This document shows, one piece after another, positions 9,186 through 18,524 of a DNA stretch of 64,000 nucleotides. The DNA lies in contig NZ_CP080437.1 of assembly GCF_021216655.1 (NCBI RefSeq), positions 3,207,839 through 3,271,838 on the forward strand. The letters run 5' to 3'. Origin of the DNA: Clavibacter michiganensis (lineage in GTDB: Bacteria > Actinomycetota > Actinomycetes > Actinomycetales > Microbacteriaceae). A model generated the notes under the pieces. The model was not told where the DNA came from. It was given only the letters and a program-made list of their open reading frames with translations, and did not search any database. Made by a program: the position numbers and the translations under genes. The number at the start of each line of letters is the position of its first letter. The first letter of the stretch is position 1.

Positions 9186-10556
9186 ATGAGCGCCCTGCTC
9201 GCCGGATCCGGCCTCCAGACCCTGCTCCTCCTCGGCATCGCGCTCGCGGGCGGCGCCCTCCTGCTGCTCGTCCTGCGGCGCCTCCCGCGCACGGCCGTCG
9301 CCCTCTGGCTCGTCGTGCTCTCCTTCGTCCCGGTCTGGTCGGGGGTGCCGCTCGGCGGCTACTACCTGCCGCCGTCGACGGTGGTCGCCGTCCTCGTGAT
9401 CCTCGCGATCGTGCCCGTGCCGGCCTTCCGCGTCTCACCGCTCGACGTGCTCGTGGTGCTGATGACCGCGGCCGGATTCGCCGGCGTCGTCGTCGGCGGG
9501 AGCGCGGGCATCGGCATGTCCACGCTCGTGACGTTCCTCACCTACGCGCTGCCGGGGTACCTGCTCGGGCGCATGGCGGCGCACCGGATCGGCATGGCGT
9601 CGTTGCAGGCGATCATCGCCGTGGTCTTCACGGTCGTCGCCGCGCTCGCGATCGTCGAGTTCGTCACCGGCTGGAACCCGTTCGTGCTCCTCCCCGGCAA
9701 CGCGGGCCTCCGCGAGACGTGGGCGACCCTGCAGGGGCGCGGCGGCATCGTCCGGGCGGAGGGCGCGTACGGCCACTCGATCGCGCTCGGCTCGGCGCTC
9801 GCCATCGCCATCCCGCTCACGCTCGCATCCCGCTTCGGGCTGCCTGCGCGCCTCGGCATGACCGCCCTGATGATGCTCGCCGCGGTCCTCACCTTCAGCC
9901 GCGTCGGCATGCTCGGGGCCGTCCTCGGCCTCGCGCTGTCCATCGTGTTCCTCCGCGACGCGATCTCGCTCCGCGTGCGCGCGACCGTCACCGCGGGCGT
10001 CGTCGTCGTCGCGGCCGCGGTCGCGCCCTTCGTCCAGTCCGTGTTCGACGACGCCGGCACGGAGGCGAGCGCCAGCTCCGACTACCGCGGCGACCTCTAC
10101 AGCCTCGTGCCCGGCATGGGGATCCTCGGCACGACCCCCGAGGCCCACCGTGGCAGCGACGGCCGCGTCTTCTACGGCCCGTTCCGCTCCATCGACAGCC
10201 AGCTCGTGCTCACGGGCCTGACCTTCGGGCTGCTCGTCGCGGGCGCGGTGCTCGTCGCCCTCGCGATCGGCGTCTGGCTGGTCCTGCGGGGTCACGCGAC
10301 CGCGGCGACCATCGCGCTCGTGGCGCAGATCCCCGCGCTCGCGTCGGTGGCGCTCATCACGCAGTACGCGACGCTCGTGTGGTTCCTGGCGGGAGTCGCG
10401 GCGACGAGCCAGATCCTCCGCCGCGACGGCGCGCCCCTGCCCGAGCCGCCGCCCGACCCCGTCGACGCACCGGCCGTCGCCGACGCCGCCGACCACCCCG
10501 ATCCCGCCCGCACCACCGCCCCGCCGCTCCTACCCGGAAGAACCCCCTCACGATGA
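9186..10556 (+). CDS. O-antigen ligase/Wzy-like polysaccharide polymerase
   Basis: 456 residues, almost entirely hydrophobic, with about 10-12 predicted membrane helices. The loop RAEGAYGHSIALGSALAIA has the G-x-x-G-H shape of the O-antigen ligase/Wzy family, followed by LTFSRVGMLG, another typical segment. These proteins join or polymerise lipid-linked repeat units on the outer side of the membrane. The start chosen has GGGAGGGG just upstream; an in-frame ATG at 9126 would add 20 polar residues and lacks a sensible ribosome site. The end overlaps the BY-kinase start (ATGA), coupling polymerisation to chain-length control. It could instead be a ligase to another acceptor. Confidence 0.8.
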   Translation: MSALLAGSGLQTLLLLGIALAGGALLLLVLRRLPRTAVALWLVVLSFVPVWSGVPLGGYYLPPSTVVAVLVILAIVPVPAFRVSPLDVLVVLMTAAGFAGVVVGGSAGIGMSTLVTFLTYALPGYLLGRMAAHRIGMASLQAIIAVVFTVVAALAIVEFVTGWNPFVLLPGNAGLRETWATLQGRGGIVRAEGAYGHSIALGSALAIAIPLTLASRFGLPARLGMTALMMLAAVLTFSRVGMLGAVLGLALSIVFLRDAISLRVRATVTAGVVVVAAAVAPFVQSVFDDAGTEASASSDYRGDLYSLVPGMGILGTTPEAHRGSDGRVFYGPFRSIDSQLVLTGLTFGLLVAGAVLVALAIGVWLVLRGHATAATIALVAQIPALASVALITQYATLVWFLAGVAATSQILRRDGAPLPEPPPDPVDAPAVADAADHPDPARTTAPPLLPGRTPSR

Positions 10557-11941
10557 CGCTCCACGAGTTCACCGCCCTGCTCCGCCGACTCTGGTACGTC
10601 GTGGTCGCCGCCACGCTCGCGGGCGGCGCGGTCGCGTTCGGCCTGTCCCAGCTCGCGACGCCCGTGTACACCGCCCAGTCGCGCCTCTACTTCTCGCTGA
10701 GCAGCGGATCCAGCGCGAGCGACCTCAACCAGGGCGCCACCTACACGCAGAGCCAGATGCTCTCGTTCGGCGAGCTCGCCGAGTCGCCCGCGGTGCTGGA
10801 GCCCGTGATCTCGGGCCTCGGCCTCGACCAGACGCCGCAGGAGCTCGCGCGCGCCGTCACCGTCACGACGCCGCAGAACACCGTGATCATGGAGATCAGC
10901 GTCACCGAGCCGTCGCCCGCGCAGGCTGCCGACATCGCCAACGCCGTCGCCACGAGCCTCCGCGACACGGCCGAGGCGTACGCGCCGACGGGCGCCGAGG
11001 GCTCGCCGACCGTCTCCGTCCGGGTGATCCAGGAGGCCCCCGAGCCCGAGTTCCAGTCCGCCCCGAACGGCCGCACCAACACGCTCGCCGGCCTGCTGCT
11101 CGGCCTCCTCGCGGGCCTCCTCGGCCTCGCGCTCGTGCGCCTGCTCGACACGCGAGTCCGCTCCGCCGAGGCCGTCGCGCACCTCACGACCGCGCCCCTG
11201 CTCGGGGCGCTCGAGCGCGAGCGCGGGGTGACCGGCCTCGCGATGGCGGTCCGGCCGCTGTCGACCGCGGCCGAGGGCTTCCGCCAGCTCAAGGCGAACC
11301 TGCGCTTCGTGCTCCTCGGCGACCGGTCGTCGAGCATCGTCGTCACGTCCTCGATCCCCGGCGAGGGCAAGTCCACGGTCGCCGCGAACCTCGCGATGTC
11401 GCTCAGCGAGGGCGGGCGCCGCGTGCTGCTCGTCGACGCCGACCTCCGCCGGCCCGTCGTCGCGCAGTACCTCGGGCTCGAGGGCGACGCGGGCCTCACC
11501 ACCGTGCTCGTCGGCCAGGCGCTCCTCGAGGACGTCGTGCAGCCCTGGGGCGACGGCACGCTCCACGTGCTGACCAGCGGCGAGATCCCGCCGAACCCGA
11601 GCGAGCTGCTCGCGTCGTCGCGCATGGAGGACCTGGTCGGCCTGGCCAAGGCGACCTATGACGTCATCGTGATCGACACCGCCCCTCTCATCGCCGTCGC
11701 CGACGCCGCGTTCGTCGCGCGCATGACCGACGGCGCGATCGTCGTCGCCGACCAGACGCGCGTTCACCGCGCCCAGCTCTCCGAGGCGCTCGACGCGGTC
11801 GAGAAGTCCGGCGGATCCGTGCTGGGCGTCGTGCTCAACAAGGTGCGCCCCACGAAGGACAAGCGCGCGTACTACCGCGCGGAGGCGGAGCAGACGGGCC
11901 GCGCGGCGCGCGCGGCGCGGAAGGCGCACGCCGCGGGGTGA
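10553..11941 (+). CDS. Polysaccharide biosynthesis tyrosine autokinase (Wzz + CpsD-like)
   Basis: 462 residues. An N-terminal Wzz-type chain-length domain is bounded by membrane helices near residues 15-37 and 180-203, then a cytoplasmic BY-kinase: Walker A SIPGEGKSTVAANLA (about 265-279), Walker A' LLVDADLRRP (about 291-300) and Walker B VIVIDTAPL (about 369-377). Such fused proteins control the length and export of exopolysaccharide by cycling autophosphorylation. The C-terminal tail is Ala/Arg rich with only two adjacent tyrosines (RAYYRAEAE), much poorer than the usual tyrosine cluster, so phosphorylation control may be weak or act elsewhere. It is translationally coupled to the polymerase gene. 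Confidence 0.9.
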   Translation: MTLHEFTALLRRLWYVVVAATLAGGAVAFGLSQLATPVYTAQSRLYFSLSSGSSASDLNQGATYTQSQMLSFGELAESPAVLEPVISGLGLDQTPQELARAVTVTTPQNTVIMEISVTEPSPAQAADIANAVATSLRDTAEAYAPTGAEGSPTVSVRVIQEAPEPEFQSAPNGRTNTLAGLLLGLLAGLLGLALVRLLDTRVRSAEAVAHLTTAPLLGALERERGVTGLAMAVRPLSTAAEGFRQLKANLRFVLLGDRSSSIVVTSSIPGEGKSTVAANLAMSLSEGGRRVLLVDADLRRPVVAQYLGLEGDAGLTTVLVGQALLEDVVQPWGDGTLHVLTSGEIPPNPSELLASSRMEDLVGLAKATYDVIVIDTAPLIAVADAAFVARMTDGAIVVADQTRVHRAQLSEALDAVEKSGGSVLGVVLNKVRPTKDKRAYYRAEAEQTGRAARAARKAHAAG

Positions 11942-12083
11942 TGCGCGGGACGGACGACGAGGGGCGCGGCCGGACCGGCCCGGATCGGGACGCGTTGCTC
12001 CGACGCGTGAGCCAGCGGGTGTCCGGGTGGGGATCGGTGGTCGAGACACCGAGAACCAGACGGGATCCGATGGCCGACGCGGA

Positions 12084-12539
12084 CTACGGGAGCTGTGGGG
12101 GCGCGATCAGCTCGAGGAATCCACCGAGGGCACCTTCGAGGTAGATGATGCGCGTGCCGGCTCGGGGGCCACCGGCCATCCGGTGAGGTGTCCCGACCGG
12201 TCTCCAGCCGTGTCCAGCGCAGAGCTCGAGCACACGATCGAGGTCGGAGACCGTGAGCGCGATGTGCACCACGCCGACCTGCGCGGGCGAGCCGGCGGAC
12301 TCGAGCAGTCGGGGCGGGTCGTACTGCAGCAGCTCCACCCGGTGGGGGCCGAGCGTCACCGTCGCTGCGCGGATCACGGCTCCATGGACGCCGGTGGTCG
12401 CCGCCGTGACCTCCACGTCGAGCGTGAATGTGCGCTCGAGCACGAACCCGAGACCGGAGCACCACAGCGCCAACGCGTCGTCGAGGTCGGCCACGGTGAG
12501 ACCGGAGTGGGCGATGTCGGAGATGAGCGGTGATGCCAT
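12084..12539 (-). CDS. VOC (glyoxalase/bleomycin-resistance fold) family protein
   Basis: 151 residues. Two beta-alpha-beta-beta-beta modules are visible, beginning IAHSGLTVADLDDALAL and VVHIALTVSDLDRVLEL, with possible metal ligands at the two H positions and at the E in GGFLELIAP. The fold covers glyoxalases, dioxygenases, epimerases and antibiotic-binding proteins; nothing here fixes the substrate. An alternative GTG at 12563 would add 8 residues. The ATG is preferred because a GATACT -10 box (12551-12546 on the minus strand) lies 6 bases upstream, fitting a leaderless transcript. Codon use is slightly less GC-biased than neighbours, and the gene has no obvious link to polysaccharide synthesis, so it may be a later insertion. 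Confidence 0.82.
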   Translation of the reverse strand: MASPLISDIAHSGLTVADLDDALALWCSGLGFVLERTFTLDVEVTAATTGVHGAVIRAATVTLGPHRVELLQYDPPRLLESAGSPAQVGVVHIALTVSDLDRVLELCAGHGWRPVGTPHRMAGGPRAGTRIIYLEGALGGFLELIAPPQLP

Positions 12540-12577
12540 GGCATCAGTATCGAGCTCCGACACGCGCAGCGTCGCCG

Positions 12578-13225
12578 CTACTGGAACACGACCACCGGCG
12601 ACCCGGCGTCGCGCGCCACGACCACGCTGATCGCGTCGGCCGACGCGGCGGGCACGCTGAACACGTAGTCGCCGGTCGCGGAGGCGCCGGGCGCGAGCGA
12701 GCCGCGGATCACGGTGTCGGAGTCGGCGGGCGTCGCGGGCGTGCGGTCGGCGCCGTAGTAGACGTTGACGGCCACGGAGTCGACCGCGACGGCCGCGTCC
12801 GTGACGTTCACGAGCTCGAGCCGCACGTCGACCGCGTCGCCGCTCAGCTCGCCCACGCGTCCGCCGTCGGTGCTCGTCGGCGTGACGGAGACGATGCGCG
12901 CCTGGATCGAGCCGGGGAACGTCGCGGTCTCGTCGAGGCCGACGGTGGTCGCGACCTCCTGGCCGAGCGCCCGGGTGTCACCGTCGGGGAGCGGGGCGGG
13001 AGCCTCCGTGGCGCCCGCGGTGGGCGCGACCTCCGACCAGTCCTTCGTGTCGGCGGCGGCCGCGGGGGCGTCGGATCCGGATCCGTTCACCACGACCGTG
13101 CCGACCACGGCGGCGACCGCGAGGACGGAGGCGGCGCCGATCACGACGACGGTGGTGCGGCGGCTGCGGGCGCGACGCTCGCGGCGCGGACGCAGGTCGG
13201 ACGGGGTGCTCTCGGGTGCGGGCAT
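12578..13225 (-). CDS. Membrane-anchored DUF4352-like protein
   Basis: 215 residues. A short basic cytoplasmic N terminus (RRERRARSRR) precedes one membrane helix (about residues 24-46, VVVIGAASVLAVAAVVGTVV). An Ala/Pro/Thr-rich linker and a roughly 120-residue extracytoplasmic beta-sandwich region follow, with VDVRLELVNVTDAAVAVDSVAVNVYYG, the pattern of DUF4352/immunoglobulin-like domains. It is probably an externally exposed accessory protein. It lies downstream of the double glycosyltransferase on the same strand, separated by 199 bases that include a possible -10 (TACGAT, 13353-13348). The exact role is unknown. Confidence 0.75.
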   Translation of the reverse strand: MPAPESTPSDLRPRRERRARSRRTTVVVIGAASVLAVAAVVGTVVVNGSGSDAPAAAADTKDWSEVAPTAGATEAPAPLPDGDTRALGQEVATTVGLDETATFPGSIQARIVSVTPTSTDGGRVGELSGDAVDVRLELVNVTDAAVAVDSVAVNVYYGADRTPATPADSDTVIRGSLAPGASATGDYVFSVPAASADAISVVVARDAGSPVVVFQ

Positions 13226-13424
13226 GGCCTTCTTCGCTCGTCGGGTACGGCGGAAGACGGGCCCGACGACCAGGGCGGGTCGGCGGCGCGGTGCGGGCGG
13301 GCGATGGGTGGTCGACCGACGCAGGATTCCGGGTCTTCTGCCCTGGCATCGTACGTCCGGCTGCGCGCCCCGACGAGACCCCCGTCCAGGGGAGGCCGCT
13401 GGCGGCCAGGCCGCGCGGATCCGC

Positions 13425-15359
13425 TCAGTCGCGCCGCGCGTACTCCTGGTACGACCAGCCGAACGCGCCCGCGACCATGCCGGCGCCGCGCGCCAGCGTG
13501 CGGGTGCCCTTCGCGCGGTGCGCGACGCTGCCCGTGACGGCGCCCACCGCGATCCGCCCGGTGCCGCCGAGCGCCCGCACGAGCCCGCGCGCGGTCGCCT
13601 CGGCGCGGATCCGGGTGCGCGCGACAGGGGAGGCCGGTGCGAGCGCGACGGAGGTGAGGCTCCACGAGTTCCCGCTGCTGAAGGCGCGGAGCACGACCCA
13701 GCGGCGCGTGGTGCGGGCGCGCGGCACGACGTCGACGACGCCCGCCTCGGCGCACCAGGTGAGGAGCCCGCCCGACGCGACGAGCTGGCGCGTGAAGAGC
13801 GTGTCCTCGCCGCCCTGCGTGCCGAGGTCCACGTCGAAGCGCAGGCCAGCCGCGCGCACGGCGCGGAGGTCGAGCAGGAGGTTGTTCGTCGCGGCGACCT
13901 CGAGGCGCGTGCCGGTCGCGGGGCGCCGGCGTGCGAAGAAGCCGCCCGCGGTGACCCACGCGTCGGGCTCGACCTCGTACTCGCTGCGTACGGGGCCCGC
14001 AACGCCCGCGCTGCCCGTGGCCTGGCGTGCGCGGGCGAGGGCGGTGAGCCAGCCGGCATCCGGCCGCTCGTCGTCGTCGAGGAACACGAGCAGGTCGTCG
14101 TCGCCCGCGGCGTCGAGCGCGCGGTTGCGGGCGGCGGAGATGCCGGGCGTCGGCTCGTGCACGTAGGCGATCGGCACGGGGGAGTCCACCGCGGCGTCCT
14201 CCACGGCTGCGCCGGCACCGCCCGCCGGGTCGTTGTCGACCACGACGATCCGCACGGCGCGGGGGAGCGCGGCGTCGGCCGCGGCGGCCTCCCGCAGGTC
14301 GGCCGCCTGCGCGGCGACGAGCGGCAGGACGGCGCGGATGTCGTCGGGCCGGCGGTAGGTGAGGATCGCGACGACGAGCGAGGCCGCGGGCGCGACCGGC
14401 CGGATGGGCGCCGCGGTCGTCGGCGCGGGCGACGGCACCGCGCGCCAGCCCCCGGAGAGCCGGTAGCCGTCGAGGATCCCGCGCACGGCCGCCGACACGG
14501 GCGCCACCGGGTGGGTGAACTGCCGCCGCCCGCCCTGCAGCAGCACCTCGTACGCGATCACGGGCGTGAGCAGCCGCCACCGGCGGAGCGTCGCCGCGTC
14601 GAGGTGCCGGGCCCCGTAGAGGAGCCGGTTCCGGATGTTGTGGTAGTAGTACGTGCCCGACTTCGCCTGGCCAGCGCTCTCGTGGCCGGCGCTCTGCGTG
14701 CCGCCCTCCGCGTGTACGGCGACGGCGTCCTCCACCACGCGCAGGGATCCGCCGGCCTCCACGACCTTGCGCGACAGGTCCACGTCCTCCCAGTACAGGA
14801 AGTAGTCGTCCGAGAAGCCGCCGACCCGGGTCCAGAGCTCGTCGGTCACGAGCAGGCACGCACCCGTGAGCCACGGCTCGGTCGCCTGGCCGGGGTGCTG
14901 CGCGCGGCGGGCGGCGGAGCGGATCCGGCCGTCGGCGAGGTAGAGGTCGGAGCCGCGGAACCACGTGCTGCCGTCCGGCCGGAGGATGGTCGGCGCCGCG
15001 AGCGTGAGCGGATCCGCGGCCACGACGCCCCGCAGCACGGCCAGCTGGTCGGGCTCGATGGTCGCGTCCGGGTTGAGGAGCAGGAACTCGCGCGCGCCGA
15101 GGGCGCGGGCGGCCTGCACGCCGATGTTCATGCCCGTGCCGAAGCCCGTGTTGCCGTCGGGGTAGACGCCGTGCACGCGCGTCGACGGGTGCGCGGCGAG
15201 GTCGCGCACGCGCTCCCGCTCCGCGTCGGTGGTGCGGTTGTCGACGACCACGAGCAGCGCGTCGTCGAGTCGCTCGACGAGCGGCAGCACGTTCTCGCGC
15301 ACGAGGTCGGCGGATCCGTAGTTGACGACCACGACGGCGAGGAGGGCGGGGCGGGGCAT
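13425..15359 (-). CDS. Tandem-domain family 2 glycosyltransferase
   Basis: 644 residues made of two GT-A family 2 domains. The first (about 5-290) has VVVVNYGSADLV, the donor/metal motif FLLLNPDATI and the acceptor motif YFLYWEDVDLSRKV of rhamnosyltransferase-like enzymes. The second (about 330-600) begins SLVVAILTYRRPDDIRAV and carries LLVFLDDDERPDAGW and GTQGGEDTLFTRQL. A Pro/Ala linker near residue 310-330 joins them. Both halves keep their aspartates, so the protein may add two successive sugars to the repeat unit. It is transcribed divergently from the next glycosyltransferase, with 161 bases between the starts. Confidence 0.88.
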   Translation of the reverse strand: MPRPALLAVVVVNYGSADLVRENVLPLVERLDDALLVVVDNRTTDAERERVRDLAAHPSTRVHGVYPDGNTGFGTGMNIGVQAARALGAREFLLLNPDATIEPDQLAVLRGVVAADPLTLAAPTILRPDGSTWFRGSDLYLADGRIRSAARRAQHPGQATEPWLTGACLLVTDELWTRVGGFSDDYFLYWEDVDLSRKVVEAGGSLRVVEDAVAVHAEGGTQSAGHESAGQAKSGTYYYHNIRNRLLYGARHLDAATLRRWRLLTPVIAYEVLLQGGRRQFTHPVAPVSAAVRGILDGYRLSGGWRAVPSPAPTTAAPIRPVAPAASLVVAILTYRRPDDIRAVLPLVAAQAADLREAAAADAALPRAVRIVVVDNDPAGGAGAAVEDAAVDSPVPIAYVHEPTPGISAARNRALDAAGDDDLLVFLDDDERPDAGWLTALARARQATGSAGVAGPVRSEYEVEPDAWVTAGGFFARRRPATGTRLEVAATNNLLLDLRAVRAAGLRFDVDLGTQGGEDTLFTRQLVASGGLLTWCAEAGVVDVVPRARTTRRWVVLRAFSSGNSWSLTSVALAPASPVARTRIRAEATARGLVRALGGTGRIAVGAVTGSVAHRAKGTRTLARGAGMVAGAFGWSYQEYARRD

Positions 15360-15442
15360 GCGGGTCCCATCGGTCGGCCGTGCGGCGGGGAGCGCCGGCG
15401 GGGTGGCGCAGGCGGGGCCGCCCTCGGGTGCGGGCGGGTGGT

Positions 15443-15456
15443 GGCATAGTCTATTT
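15443..15456. promoter_or_regulatory. Divergent promoter region between two glycosyltransferase genes
   Basis: A short AT-rich island (catagtctattt) sits in an otherwise GC-rich 161-base gap. It offers a -10-like TAGTCT at 15447-15452 on the plus strand and TAGACT at 15453-15448 on the minus strand, so both directions could fire from overlapping boxes. No convincing -35 is seen for either. Confidence 0.4.
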
Positions 15457-15520
15457 CCTCGACCGATGACCCCGTGGCCGTGCCCGACGTCCCGCCGCCG
15501 GTCATCCCGCCAGGAGCGCC

Positions 15521-16570
15521 ATGACCATCCCCTCCCGTCCGCCCGGCCGCGACCTCGTCGTCCTCCAGTCGTCGCCGGCGCCGCGCCCCACGACGAACCC
15601 CTACATCGTGATGCTCGGCCGCGCGCTCGCCCAGGCCCCCGGCGTCCGCCCGCTGCACTTCGGCTGGCGCACCGCGCTCCTCGGCCGCTACGACGTCTTC
15701 CACGTGCACTGGCCCGAGATCCTCGTCGACGGCCGCAGCCCGCTGAAGAAGGCCGTGCGCCAGGCGCTCACGGTCGCGCTCGTCGCGAAGCTGACGCTCG
15801 GGCGCATCCCGATCGTCCGCACCGTGCACAACCTCGAGCGGCCGCAGGGCATCGGCCGCCGCGAATCCCTGCTGCTCGCGCTCATGGAGCGGATGACGAC
15901 GCTGCGCGTGCGCGTGAACCCGATCACGGAGATCCCCGCCGACCAGCCGCACGCCACGATCCTGCACGGCCACTACCGCGACTGGTTCCGCGACGAGCCG
16001 CGGGCCGACGCGGTGCCCGGCCGCCTCGGCTACGTCGGCCTCGTCCGCCGGTACAAGGGCGTCGAGCAGCTCGTCGCGGCGTTCCGGGGCGCGGGCGACG
16101 CGGGTGCCGACCTGTCGCTGCGCATCGGCGGCAACCCGTCCTCCGAGGAGCTGGCCGGCACGATCCGCGCGCTCGCCGCGGGCGACGACCGGATCCGCCT
16201 CGACCTCCGCTTCCAGTCCGACGCCGAGCTCGTCGACATCGTCACCTCGTCCGAGCTCGTCGTGCTGCCGTACCGCTTCATGCACAACTCCGGCGGCGCG
16301 CTCGCGGCCCTCTCGCTCGACCGGCCCGTGCTCGTGCCCGACAACGCCGTGAACCGCGCGCTCGCGGAGGAGGTCGGCCCGGGCTGGATCCACCTCTTCG
16401 ACGGCGACCTGACCCCCGATGCGCTGCTGCGCGCGACCGAGGACGTGCGCACCGGGGCCCGTGCCGCGTCGCCCGACCTCTCCGCGCGCGACTGGGACCG
16501 GGCGGGCACCGCGCACGCGTCCGCGTACCGGCGCGCGCTGCGCATCCGCCGCGGCGTCGAGCGGGGCTGA
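15521..16570 (+). CDS. GT-B glycosyltransferase of the exopolysaccharide locus
   Basis: 349 residues; ATG 6 bases after the site CAGGAGC. The N-terminal half has DVFHVHWPEILVDGRSPLKK and VRTVHNLERPQG, and the C-terminal half has GRLGYVGLVRRYKGVEQLV and VVLPYRFMHNSGGALAALSLDRPV. This is the donor-binding layout of GT-B enzymes related to GumK/beta-glycosyltransferases acting on membrane-linked acceptors. It probably adds a sugar to the lipid-linked repeat unit. It precedes the Wzx-like flippase by 171 bases that contain a possible -10 TAGCAT (16617-16622). Acceptor and donor are unknown. Confidence 0.82.
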   Translation: MTIPSRPPGRDLVVLQSSPAPRPTTNPYIVMLGRALAQAPGVRPLHFGWRTALLGRYDVFHVHWPEILVDGRSPLKKAVRQALTVALVAKLTLGRIPIVRTVHNLERPQGIGRRESLLLALMERMTTLRVRVNPITEIPADQPHATILHGHYRDWFRDEPRADAVPGRLGYVGLVRRYKGVEQLVAAFRGAGDAGADLSLRIGGNPSSEELAGTIRALAAGDDRIRLDLRFQSDAELVDIVTSSELVVLPYRFMHNSGGALAALSLDRPVLVPDNAVNRALAEEVGPGWIHLFDGDLTPDALLRATEDVRTGARAASPDLSARDWDRAGTAHASAYRRALRIRRGVERG

Positions 16571-16741
16571 GCCGGCCCACCCGCGTTCGGGGGCTGGAAC
16601 CGCGCGCCCACGCGGATAGCATCGACGAGGGCCCGCATACCCGGCGGACCCCACCACCCGACACCCGAGCTCGCGGTGATCCGGCCGTCACCCGCGGCCG
16701 ACCCGATCGCCACCCCCTCCTCGACCCGACGACGGAGCCCC

Positions 16742-18361
16742 ATGCATCCCGCCCTGCCCGGCGACCCCGCGTCCGCCGCCGCGCCCGCGCCCGAGACGCC
16801 GCCCGCCGCCATGCAGGGACTCGGCGCCCGCGCGGCCCGCGGCGCGATCGTCACGATCGGCGCGCAGCTCGTCCGGATCCTCATCCAGGTCGCGTCCGTC
16901 GTCGTCCTCGCCCGGCTGCTCACGCCCACCGACTACGGCCTGCTCGCGATGGTGCTCGCGATCATCGGCGTCGGCGAGATCTTCCGCGACTTCGGCCTCT
17001 CCAACGCGGCCATCCAGGCCCGCGACCTCAGCCGTACGCAGCGCGACAACCTCTGGTGGATCAACGCGGGCATCGGCCTCGTGCTCGCCGCCCTCGTCTT
17101 CTGCGCCGCCTGGCCGCTCGCGGCGGTCTTCGGCCACGACGAGCTGATCCCCATCGCGCACGCCCTCAGCCTCACCTTCGTCTTCAACGGCCTCGCGACC
17201 CAGTACCGCGCGAGCCTCACCCGCAGCCTCCGCTTCCGCGCGCTCGCGACGGCGGACGTCACTGCTCCCGCGGTCGCGCTCCTCGTCGCGATCGGCGGCG
17301 CGCTCCTCGGCTGGGGCTACTGGGCGCTCGTCGCGCAGCAGCTCACGCAGACGCTCGTGCTGCTCGGCCTCGCGGTCGGCTTCGCCCGGTGGATCCCGCG
17401 CCTCCCGCGCCGCGGCGAGCCGATGGGCCCGCTGCTGCGCTTCGGCTGGAACATGGTCTCGAGCCAGATGGTCGGCTACGTCAGCAACAACATCGACACG
17501 TTCCTGGTCGGCCTCCGCTTCGGCGCCGGGTCGCTCGGCATCTACAACCGCGCGTTCCAGCTGCTGATGACGCCGCTCGCGCAGATCCGCAGCCCCCTCA
17601 CCACGGTCGCGATCCCCGTGCTCTCGCGCCTCGCCGACGAGCAGCGCCGCTTCGCCGACTACGTCGCGCGCGGCCAGCTGGCCCTCGGCTACACGCTCGG
17701 CGCGGGCCTCGGCCTCGTCGCCGCGACGGCCGTGCCGATCACCGCGGTGTTCCTCGGGCCGCAATGGGACAGCGTCGCGCCGATCCTCCGCCTCCTCGCC
17801 ATCGCGGGCATCTTCGACACCCTCGCCTTCGTCGGCTACTGGGTCTACGTCTCGCGCGGCCTGACGGGCGACCTCTTCCGCTTCTCGCTGCTGAGCGCCG
17901 CGATCAAGGTCAGCTGCATCCTCGTCGGATCCTCGTTCGGCATCGTGGGCATCGCGGCCGGATACGCGGCCGCCCCCACCATCTGCTGGCCGATCTCGCT
18001 GTGGTGGCTGTCGCGCAAGGCCCCGATCCCCACGCGCCGCCTCTACATGGGCGCGCTGCGGATCATCGGCGTCGTGGGGTCGGTGAGCGTCGCCACCGGC
18101 GCGCTCCTCGCCTCGGTCGACACCGGATCCGACGTGCTGCAGCTCCTCGCGGGCGTCGGCACGACCGCCGTGCTCTACGCGCTCGCCGTCGCGCTCGTGC
18201 CGGCCGTGCGCCGCGACGTGCGCGGGGTGCTGGACCTGGCGCGCGTCCTGCCGAAGGCCCGCAGGGGCGGTGGTGCGCCCGCCGCGCCGGTCGCGGATCC
18301 CACGACCGATCGCACGCCGGAGCCGACCGCGGCGCCCGCCGACGCCCGCGTCGCCTCCTAG
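16742..18361 (+). CDS. Wzx-type oligosaccharide flippase (MATE/MOP superfamily)
   Basis: 539 residues, ATG after GGAGCCCC. The protein begins with an Ala/Pro-rich cytoplasmic tail, then GARAARGAIVTIGAQLVRILIQVASVVVLARLL, followed by LTPTDYGLLAMV. That pattern is diagnostic for lipopolysaccharide/teichuronic acid flippases of the polysaccharide transporter family. About 12-14 membrane helices are predicted; FGWNMVSSQMVGYVSNNIDTFLVGLRFG repeats the family theme in the second half. It would flip undecaprenyl-linked repeat units outward for the Wzy-like polymerase at 9186. The C-terminal 50 residues are a disordered Pro/Ala tail. Closest analogues are the TuaB/WzxC-type exporters. Confidence 0.9.
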   Translation: MHPALPGDPASAAAPAPETPPAAMQGLGARAARGAIVTIGAQLVRILIQVASVVVLARLLTPTDYGLLAMVLAIIGVGEIFRDFGLSNAAIQARDLSRTQRDNLWWINAGIGLVLAALVFCAAWPLAAVFGHDELIPIAHALSLTFVFNGLATQYRASLTRSLRFRALATADVTAPAVALLVAIGGALLGWGYWALVAQQLTQTLVLLGLAVGFARWIPRLPRRGEPMGPLLRFGWNMVSSQMVGYVSNNIDTFLVGLRFGAGSLGIYNRAFQLLMTPLAQIRSPLTTVAIPVLSRLADEQRRFADYVARGQLALGYTLGAGLGLVAATAVPITAVFLGPQWDSVAPILRLLAIAGIFDTLAFVGYWVYVSRGLTGDLFRFSLLSAAIKVSCILVGSSFGIVGIAAGYAAAPTICWPISLWWLSRKAPIPTRRLYMGALRIIGVVGSVSVATGALLASVDTGSDVLQLLAGVGTTAVLYALAVALVPAVRRDVRGVLDLARVLPKARRGGGAPAAPVADPTTDRTPEPTAAPADARVAS

Positions 18362-18524
18362 CCGGCGCCGAGCCGCCCCGCCACGCTCCGTCGCCGCGCA
18401 CCCGCGCCCCGGATGCCCGCAACCTTTCCCCCTCCGCGACTGGTGGGGACGGCCCGGCGCGGGCGTAGCGTGCACGCAGGGCGCGGATCCGACCGGCGCC
18501 CCCGCTTCGATGACGAGGACCCCT

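Noticed and set aside
11938..12144. Small 68-codon frame after the BY-kinase
   Set aside because: Runs into the VOC gene on the other strand, Arg-rich, no ribosome site.
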